From NCBI GenBank assembly GCA_963606965.1, contig CAVDAL010000013.1:1-7462 (forward strand): a DNA stretch of 7,462 nt, given 5' to 3'. Below, one piece after another: positions 1-5,213 of this stretch. The notes beneath the pieces are model-generated. The model ran no database searches and was not told the DNA's origin. It saw only the letters and a list, made by a program, of their open reading frames with translations. The number at the start of each line of letters is the position of its first letter. Within the stretch, counting starts at the first letter, position 1. The translations under genes and the position numbers were made by a program. Origin of the DNA: CAVDAL01 sp963606965. GTDB taxonomy: Bacteria; Actinomycetota; Coriobacteriia; Coriobacteriales; QAMH01.

Positions 1-317
1 AAGATAAACTATCAGCTGTTTTAAATAATTATGAAGACGAACTGGAAGGATTTTTAACTATAAAAATTGGCAAGCTGGATAAAGAAGCAAGAAAGCAATT
101 AATATCAAAAGAATTAGAGAAAATTTTCAAAGATGACGGTTTTGAAAAGATGCCAAATTTAACCACCGAAACGCTAGACGCATTATCCAATGAAGAAGAA
201 TTAAACGTTAGACCAATGCTGCAAGTCGCAGAGTTTCTAGCAAGAAATAATGATGAATTTACGCCTGAAGAAGAGCTGAATGAGGCTCAAAAGTTAATAA
301 AGACTGAGCTCAATTAG
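1..317 (+). CDS. C-terminal part of an unrecognised acidic soluble protein (5' end outside window)
   Basis: An open frame runs from the left edge (first full codon at 3) to a TAG at 315-317, giving 104 residues with no stop. The start lies outside the window. I do not recognise the family. The visible part is hydrophilic and rich in Glu, Lys and Leu, with no membrane segment and no cysteine. It looks largely helical and ends in an acidic stretch (EEELNEAQKLIKTELN). Codon use is AT-rich, like the regulator that follows. No intrinsic terminator follows the stop, and 74 bp separate it from the next gene, which has its own promoter. It is therefore probably a separate transcription unit unrelated to the oxidoreductase. 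Confidence that it is coding comes from the uninterrupted frame and protein-like composition. A chance open frame is possible but less likely at this length in AT-rich DNA. Confidence 0.65.
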   Translation, partial: DKLSAVLNNYEDELEGFLTIKIGKLDKEARKQLISKELEKIFKDDGFEKMPNLTTETLDALSNEEELNVRPMLQVAEFLARNNDEFTPEEELNEAQKLIKTELN

Positions 318-330
318 ATTCTAATTAGAT
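312..330. repeat. Direct repeat AATTAGAT x2 with an overlapping 10-bp palindrome, just upstream of the -35 box
   Basis: AATTAGAT occurs at 312-319 and again at 323-330, an 11-bp step or about one helical turn. TCTAATTAGA at 320-329 is a perfect palindrome. The block touches the -35 element of the regulator promoter, a usual place for an activator or autoregulator site. The first copy overlaps the stop codon of the upstream gene. The DNA is AT-rich, so chance is a real alternative. Confidence 0.3.
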
Positions 331-359
331 AGACAATAAAGCATATAAACTTGTATAAT
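330..359 (+). promoter_or_regulatory. Sigma-70-type promoter for the LuxR-family regulator gene
   Basis: TAGACA at 330-335 matches the -35 consensus at 5 of 6 positions. TATAAT at 354-359 is a perfect -10 box, and the spacer is 18 bp. Transcription would begin near 366, leaving a leader of about 25 nt. The leader carries the ribosome binding site AGAGGG (381-386), 5 nt before the ATG at 392. This is the clearest promoter in the window, so the regulator is probably expressed on its own. Confidence 0.7.
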
Positions 360-391
360 CATCTTTCATAAAAAATTCAAAGAGGGATAAT

Positions 392-1933
392 ATGGTAATT
401 CAAACGGGCGAAGCAGCATCAGATGCAGATTCTCAAGATGTTGTAGAAAAAGAGAAGTGGCTACTTATTAGCCCTAGCATTTGCATGAATGTTATTGGTT
501 TTGCTCTGTGCCAGGTTGCATTTTTTAATCTTATTTTCTATTATGGCTATCAGCATATTTACTTTGAAAGTACATATATTTCCATTCCGCTTTTTATGTT
601 TTTTACAACAATGCTTGTTGTTTATTTAATTGCGTGGCGTGCATCTGACTATTTTCAAAAATCTCGCAGGGCGTGGACAATTATTCCATTCGTTGCTGTT
701 TTAGTTGGCATTGTGCTTTCCTTTTTCTTTCCGTCTGAAATAGCTCTAAATATTCTCTGTCCGTGTCTTTTTGGTACTGGCATTGTTACATGCACGGTTT
801 TATTTTATGAACGCTGTTGTGTATTTTTTCATGGGAAAATGGCTATTGTGGTAATGTTTACAATTGGCGTTGGCTTGCTTATTGTTTTTATTACGGCACA
901 AATTGGCAAAGGGTTATTTGCTCAAACACATATATTCTCATTATTGGCTTCATATGTGTTCTATATTTTAGTGTCTACATTTTTTACACCTAGTTCTTCT
1001 TTTCCTAATATTGGTAGTAAAGAAAACGATTCACGTATTTCTTTTTCGTGGAAATCTGTTGCTTTAACATTTGCAGCAACTTTTTCTCAGGCTTTTATGC
1101 TCGTATGGGTTGTAGAAAATGTTCAAGGCGATATTAAAGTAGCGCTTGGCGGAAGTGCTGTTTTTACAATAATATTCATGCTCGGGGTAGCAACTTATTA
1201 TAAAAAGACAGGAAGAATTTGCGAGTCGTTAGCCAGGAAAATACATCTTCCGTTGGTAGCAACATTTGCATATCTATTCACCGTCTTTCCAACAAAAATT
1301 TCATTTGGTTTGGCGATTATTGGGTATGCATTTACAATGGTTCCAGTTGCATTCTCGCTTTCTGCTTTAGCAAGGCACATTGCAGCAGCAAAACTTTCAA
1401 GTACTAGAACTCTTGGCCTAAGTTCAACAATCGCCAGTCTTGGTTACGTTATAGGGTTGCTTTTGGGAGCTTTGTCGTTCTTCCCAGGCGAATCAGATGT
1501 TTCTCAGAAGGTGGTTGTGGCTGCTGTTGCTCTTTGCATGATTATAATTTGGATGGTTGCGGCGGGTATTGGTGACTCTTATCCATCTTTTGATAAAGTT
1601 GAAGTTGTACCAAGTATTTCGAGCGATGGAGAAGTGAAACTCAAAGAAATGCAAACATCTGCTGCTATTGAAGAAGAGCAGCAAGAAGCATCAAGTAAAA
1701 GACGTTATTACAAGGAAAAGCTTGTTAAGCTGTCAGAAGATATAGGTTTAACTTCGCGTCAAAAAGATGTTTTAGAGCTGCTTGCCAAAGGTCGAAACAC
1801 TGCATATATCAGTGAAACTCTTTTTATTTCTGTGCATACAGTAAAAGCTCACACATATGAAATTTATAAAAAGGCAAATGTGCACAGTCAGCAAGAACTC
1901 ATTAGTTTAATTGACAATATTAAACTCGATTAA
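392..1933 (+). CDS. Membrane-bound LuxR-type transcriptional regulator (12-helix MFS-like sensor domain + LuxR HTH)
   Basis: The protein has 513 residues. After a short acidic cytoplasmic tail (1-25), about twelve hydrophobic segments fill roughly residues 26-392, an MFS-like arrangement. A charged Glu/Lys-rich linker follows (about 400-445). A C-terminal LuxR/GerE helix-turn-helix then occupies about 450-510, with the typical LTSRQKDVLELLAKG start and recognition-helix region ISVHTVKAHTYEIYKK. There is no phosphoreceiver domain, so it looks like a one-component system in which the membrane part senses or binds a ligand. This inside-out architecture is common in Eggerthella-like actinobacteria, often beside redox enzyme genes. 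The start is supported by AGAGGG 5 nt upstream and by the promoter at 330-359. It lies 172 bp before the oxidoreductase in the same orientation, so I infer it controls that operon through the boxes at 1973-2022. The family call is secure, but the ligand and target are not shown. Confidence 0.9.
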   Translation: MVIQTGEAASDADSQDVVEKEKWLLISPSICMNVIGFALCQVAFFNLIFYYGYQHIYFESTYISIPLFMFFTTMLVVYLIAWRASDYFQKSRRAWTIIPFVAVLVGIVLSFFFPSEIALNILCPCLFGTGIVTCTVLFYERCCVFFHGKMAIVVMFTIGVGLLIVFITAQIGKGLFAQTHIFSLLASYVFYILVSTFFTPSSSFPNIGSKENDSRISFSWKSVALTFAATFSQAFMLVWVVENVQGDIKVALGGSAVFTIIFMLGVATYYKKTGRICESLARKIHLPLVATFAYLFTVFPTKISFGLAIIGYAFTMVPVAFSLSALARHIAAAKLSSTRTLGLSSTIASLGYVIGLLLGALSFFPGESDVSQKVVVAAVALCMIIIWMVAAGIGDSYPSFDKVEVVPSISSDGEVKLKEMQTSAAIEEEQQEASSKRRYYKEKLVKLSEDIGLTSRQKDVLELLAKGRNTAYISETLFISVHTVKAHTYEIYKKANVHSQQELISLIDNIKLD

Positions 1934-1972
1934 GTACATTTCTAAACTCATTTAAATACAAACTCATACTGA

Positions 1973-2022
1973 TAGTACTAGTGTTTTAGTACTAAAAAAT
2001 TAGTGCTAAAAAATTAGTTATT
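1973..2022. promoter_or_regulatory. Four TAGTACTA-like operator boxes in exact 14-bp register
   Basis: TAGTACTA, a perfect palindrome, lies at 1973-1980 and 1987-1994. TAGTGCTA follows at 2001-2008, and a degraded copy, TAGTTATT, at 2015-2022. The step between starts is 14 bp each time. Boxes two and three sit in a 14-bp tandem repeat (1986-1999 and 2000-2013) that differs at one base. The array is in the regulator-oxidoreductase gap, 84 bp before the oxidoreductase ATG. It is therefore well placed as a multi-site operator, plausibly for the adjacent LuxR-type protein. No convincing -10/-35 pair could be placed. If the boxes stand in for a -35, a weak -10 (CAGAAT, 2034-2039) is possible. Confidence 0.6.
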
Positions 2023-2037
2023 AGGACTGAATGCAGA

Positions 2038-2062
2038 ATGCGCAACCAGCCCTAAGGCGCAT
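2038..2062 (+). other. Small inverted repeat in the oxidoreductase leader
   Basis: ATGCGC (2038-2043) and GCGCAT (2057-2062) are perfect reverse complements around a 13-nt loop. There is no T-tract after it, so it is not a terminator. It could be a leader stem or a DNA site downstream of the phased boxes. Its function is unknown. Confidence 0.3.
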
Positions 2063-2065
2063 AAA

Positions 2066-2103
2066 CTTCTCCACAGATGGTTGAGAATCCAAGAAGGGAG
2101 AAG
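2066..2103 (+). promoter_or_regulatory. Leader hairpin that covers the ribosome binding site of the oxidoreductase
   Basis: CTTCTCC (2066-2072) is perfectly complementary to GGAGAAG (2097-2103), giving a 7-bp stem with a 24-nt loop. The right arm contains most of the GGGAG ribosome binding site (2096-2100) for the ATG at 2106. The loop has a further weak helix (TGG 2078-2080 with CCA 2089-2091). If it forms, initiation on the large enzyme gene would be dampened. No known riboswitch class is recognised. Confidence 0.4.
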
Positions 2104-2105
2104 AT

Positions 2106-4715
2106 ATGGCAGACTATCAAGAATTCCTCGACAGTATTGATCGCAAAGCGTATCACGAGGGAGAATGGCAATGGGAAGAAGATGGATACACTGTAACGCG
2201 TACCTATCATTATTCACCTCCTGGTTGCCACACATCATGCGGCATCTTAATTTACACAAAAGACAACAAAGTAGTCAGAGTAGAAGGTGATCCACTAGAT
2301 CCTTGTACAAATGGCAAACTTTGTATTAAGTGTTTGACGCTTGATGAATCAGTTAATCATCCAGATCGTTTGAAATACCCAATGAAGCGCGTAGGTGAAC
2401 GCGGTGAAAACAAATGGGAACGCATCAGCTGGGATGAAGCTTATGACATTATTGAAGCTAAGGTAAGAGAAATTTGGGAAACTGATGGCGGTAATGCAAT
2501 CATTGGTGTTCACGGTACAGGCCGTAACATTAACTGGCAGTTACCTTTCTTTTATCAGGTAGCTCTAAAGACGCCTAATGTATCAACTTTTGCATTTACT
2601 GGTTTTTCTTGCTATATGCCACGTGTTTGCGGATGTATTGCTCCATTTGGTGACTTTACAGTTGTTGATGCATCTCAAGGCCATGAAGACAGATACAACA
2701 ATTCAGAGTGGGTTCCACCTGAAGTATTAGTTGTTTGGGGTAATGAACCTCTAGCTTCAAATGCTGATGGCTATGTAGGACATTGGTTGGTACAGTGCGT
2801 GCAGATGGGCACAAAAATTATTTCTATTGACCCACGTCTTACATGGTGGGGTGTTCGTGCTGAATACTTTTTGCAGATTCGCCCAGGTACTGATGCAGCA
2901 TTAGGTTGTGCATGGTTACATGTAATTATTGAAGAGGGCTTGTATGATCAGGACTATATTGATTCATGGACATCTGGCTTTAATGAATTAGCTGAATCAG
3001 TAAAAGATACAACTCCTGAATGGGCAGCTGAAATTTGTGGCCTTGATGCAGATGACATTCGTGGTTCTGCTCGTTTATATGCATCAGGCAAACCTTCAGC
3101 AATTCAGTGGGGTCTTGCATTTGACCAGCAGCTTTCTGCTATGGCTTTGTGCTTGGCAGGTTGTGACTTGATGGCCATTACAGGAAATGTTGATGTTCCA
3201 GGTGGCAACATCCTTGTACACAATGCATTTGAATGCAACGCTGGTTATGCATCAGGTGAAAGCTTCACCCCTCCTGAATGGCGTGCAAAGAAATTAAATA
3301 ACTCATTTGCTTTAGGCATTGAAGGCGGCGACTTTGTTGCTCATGCTTCATCAGATGGTTTGTTGCAAGCTATTGAAGATGACTTCCCATATCCAATTAA
3401 GATGATGTGGATTCAGTCTTCAAACACAATTTCATGCCCTGGTATGGATGCACCTCGTGTTTTGGCTGCTTTGCAAAAGATTCCATTTATTGTTAATGCA
3501 GATCCATACATCACTCCAACATCTGTAGCTTGCGCAGACATTTTGTTGCCTGTTGCAATGAGTGCTGAAAGAAATTCTGCTCGTACATGGTGGACGCCAA
3601 TGCGTGCTATGGTTGCTGTTACAAGCTTTTATGAAGCAAAATCTGACGAACAGATTATTGTTGAAATGGGTAATAGATTAAACCCAGAAGCTTTTGAAGC
3701 ACTCGGCATTAAGACTGATATCGATTTTCTTAACTGGTATCTGCATGATGGTACAGGTTCATTCTCTGCTACAACAGAAGCAACTGATCAAGGTGGCGCT
3801 AAAAACAGCGGCAGGACTTTGTTTACACCTGATTGGGAAGAACTTGTTAAAGATCCATCAATGCTTGGCCATGCATATGATGAATTTAATGGAACTTATA
3901 ACAAGGCTGAAAAAGGTATGTTTAGACCAGATGGCTCTATTGGTTATGGTACTCCATCAGGCCGTCTTGAACTTACACCACTTCTTTATCATTACTGGGG
4001 CTTGCGCACTACTCCATTTCATACTGAGCCTCCATATGGCCCAATTTCAACTCCAGAGTTAATGGAAGAATATCCTTTGATCTTAACTTGTGGTGGCAGG
4101 TCATTTGAATGGTTCCACTCAGAACACCGTCAGCTTCAAACAACTCGTGAGCTTCATCCAAACCCACAGGTAACAATTAATCCTAAGACTGCTGAAAAAT
4201 ATGGCATTAAAGAAGGAGATTGGGTCTGGATTGAAAACGACCATGGTCGTTTTAAGCAGGTTGCAAAGATTAGAGAAACTGTAAATGAAAACACTGTTCA
4301 TGCAGAACATGGCTGGTGGTTCCCAGAAACGGAAGGTGCAGCTCCTTATTACTTTGGAACATTTGAATCAAATCCAAACAACTGCACTCGCGCATTCCTT
4401 TGTGGTCAAGGCGGTGTTGGTAGCCCAATTAAGGCAATGATTTGCAAAATCTATCCTGTTAAGGAAGGCGACAAGATGCCATATCAGCAAATTGCTGAAA
4501 CAGGTAACTTCCCACAATACAAAAAGGAATGTTCACGTCGTCAAGATGAAATTGATCATTTCCATGAAGCTACTGCTAAAGGCATGAAATATGACGTTAT
4601 GAAAAACGAACTTATTGACCCTGAAACAGGTAAGCATTTCAACTTAAAGACAATGGAAGAAGTGCCACAACCAGATCCAATGGAAGTAGCACCACAACCA
4701 ACACCAACAGCTTAA
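2106..4715 (+). CDS. Molybdopterin (bis-MGD) oxidoreductase, catalytic subunit, catechol dehydroxylase/pyrogallol transhydroxylase-like
   Basis: The 869 residues follow the DMSO reductase family order. An N-terminal [4Fe-4S] segment (about 35-80) is followed by the molybdopterin oxidoreductase core (about 85-540), with VVWGNEP near 209-215 and IDPRLTWWG near 241-249. A C-terminal dinucleotide-binding domain spans about 655-785. There is no twin-arginine or other signal peptide, so it should be cytoplasmic. The FeS segment has Cys41, Cys45 and Cys73, but the usual first cysteine is missing, and Cys67 and Cys76 are extra. C-Y-M-P-R-V-C-G at 169-176 aligns by eye with the Mo-ligand motif of formate dehydrogenase (U-H-x-P-x-V-x-G), so Cys169 is the likely Mo ligand. 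A Pro-rich tail ends the protein. GGGAG lies 5 nt before the ATG. The FeS subunit follows after 18 bp. Length, soluble form and context suggest the catechol dehydroxylase/pyrogallol transhydroxylase side of the family. Family is near certain, substrate uncertain. Confidence 0.93.
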   Translation: MADYQEFLDSIDRKAYHEGEWQWEEDGYTVTRTYHYSPPGCHTSCGILIYTKDNKVVRVEGDPLDPCTNGKLCIKCLTLDESVNHPDRLKYPMKRVGERGENKWERISWDEAYDIIEAKVREIWETDGGNAIIGVHGTGRNINWQLPFFYQVALKTPNVSTFAFTGFSCYMPRVCGCIAPFGDFTVVDASQGHEDRYNNSEWVPPEVLVVWGNEPLASNADGYVGHWLVQCVQMGTKIISIDPRLTWWGVRAEYFLQIRPGTDAALGCAWLHVIIEEGLYDQDYIDSWTSGFNELAESVKDTTPEWAAEICGLDADDIRGSARLYASGKPSAIQWGLAFDQQLSAMALCLAGCDLMAITGNVDVPGGNILVHNAFECNAGYASGESFTPPEWRAKKLNNSFALGIEGGDFVAHASSDGLLQAIEDDFPYPIKMMWIQSSNTISCPGMDAPRVLAALQKIPFIVNADPYITPTSVACADILLPVAMSAERNSARTWWTPMRAMVAVTSFYEAKSDEQIIVEMGNRLNPEAFEALGIKTDIDFLNWYLHDGTGSFSATTEATDQGGAKNSGRTLFTPDWEELVKDPSMLGHAYDEFNGTYNKAEKGMFRPDGSIGYGTPSGRLELTPLLYHYWGLRTTPFHTEPPYGPISTPELMEEYPLILTCGGRSFEWFHSEHRQLQTTRELHPNPQVTINPKTAEKYGIKEGDWVWIENDHGRFKQVAKIRETVNENTVHAEHGWWFPETEGAAPYYFGTFESNPNNCTRAFLCGQGGVGSPIKAMICKIYPVKEGDKMPYQQIAETGNFPQYKKECSRRQDEIDHFHEATAKGMKYDVMKNELIDPETGKHFNLKTMEEVPQPDPMEVAPQPTPTA

Positions 4716-4733
4716 GAGAAAAGGAGCGGTTAA

Positions 4734-5090
4734 ATGAAAGGCATTCTTATTAACACAGAATACTGCACAGGTTGCCACTCCTGTGAAGTAGCTTGCAAAA
4801 AAGAACTCGGACTTGTTAAAGGCGAATATGGCATCAAGCTTACTGAAACAGGTCCTTGGAAATATGAAAGTGGTCCTAGAGAAGGCGAATGGGAGTGGAC
4901 ATGGACTCCTGTAGTCACTAAAGCTTGCGATATGTGTGCTTCTCGTTTAGAGAAAAACAAGATGCCGATGTGTGTGCAACACTGCCAGGCATGGTGCATG
5001 TATTACGGCGAGCTTGAAGATCTTGTCAAAAAGATGGATGGCGACACTCGCTGGGTTTTATACACATCACTAAACAGCAACAACGTTTAA
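4734..5090 (+). CDS. Short two-cluster [4Fe-4S] electron-transfer subunit of the molybdoenzyme (DmsB/BthL-like)
   Basis: The protein has 118 residues. Two cysteine motifs are visible: C11-x2-C14-x2-C17-x3-C21 near the N-terminus and C65-x2-C68-x11-C80-x3-C84. Cys88 is a ninth cysteine. Eight cysteines suit two [4Fe-4S] clusters, half the usual DmsB set of four in about 200 residues. The stretch between the motifs (about 40-58) is rich in Gly, Glu and Trp. There is no signal peptide, membrane helix or anchor. It starts 18 bp after the oxidoreductase stop, with AAGGAG (4721-4726) 7 nt before the ATG, so the two genes are almost surely co-transcribed and form one complex. The likely job is passing electrons between a soluble donor and the Mo subunit. 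The donor is not encoded here. The coding call is strong. The exact cluster number is inferred from cysteine spacing only. Confidence 0.92.
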   Translation: MKGILINTEYCTGCHSCEVACKKELGLVKGEYGIKLTETGPWKYESGPREGEWEWTWTPVVTKACDMCASRLEKNKMPMCVQHCQAWCMYYGELEDLVKKMDGDTRWVLYTSLNSNNV

Positions 5091-5108
5091 GTATTACTCA
5101 AGGATTTA

Positions 5109-5138
5109 TAGGCTGCAGCTGAAAATAGCTGCAGCCTA
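5109..5138 (+). terminator. Perfect 12-bp intercistronic hairpin, possible partial terminator or mRNA processing/stability element
   Basis: The arms 5109-5120 (core GGCTGCAGCT) and 5127-5138 (core AGCTGCAGCC) pair perfectly around the 6-nt loop GAAAAT. It begins 18 bp after the FeS subunit stop. A T-rich stretch appears only about 9 nt after the stem (from 5148), so it is not a textbook terminator. It may lower readthrough to the transporter gene or protect the upstream mRNA from 3' decay. Confidence 0.5.
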
Positions 5139-5161
5139 AGGTCGAACTTTTATTTTGGACA

Positions 5162-5207
5162 TTAGGAGATAGTAAGGGAGTCTCCTAAGTTATATTTCTA
5201 AAGGAGG
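5162..5207 (+). promoter_or_regulatory. Transporter leader with two mutually exclusive pairings, one covering the ribosome binding site
   Basis: TTAGGAGA (5162-5169) and TCTCCTAA (5181-5188) form a perfect 8-bp stem with an 11-nt loop. The same TCTCCT (5181-5186) can instead pair with AGGAGG (5202-5207), the strong ribosome binding site 6 nt before the transporter ATG at 5214; this uses five Watson-Crick pairs and one G-U. The first fold frees the site and the second hides it. This could be a translational switch. Chance complementarity to a Shine-Dalgarno-like sequence is the alternative. Confidence 0.4.
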
Positions 5208-5213
5208 AAATTT

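Noticed and set aside
1973..2022. CRISPR-like array
   Set aside because: The repeats are only 8 bp with 6-bp gaps, far shorter than CRISPR repeats and spacers. A phased operator fits better.
2106..2205. Twin-arginine export signal on the oxidoreductase
   Set aside because: The N-terminus is acidic, has no RR motif and no hydrophobic stretch before the FeS segment.
3694..4062. 122-codon + strand open frame inside the oxidoreductase gene
   Set aside because: It is an out-of-frame overlap within a strongly conserved molybdoenzyme, and its translation is not protein-like.
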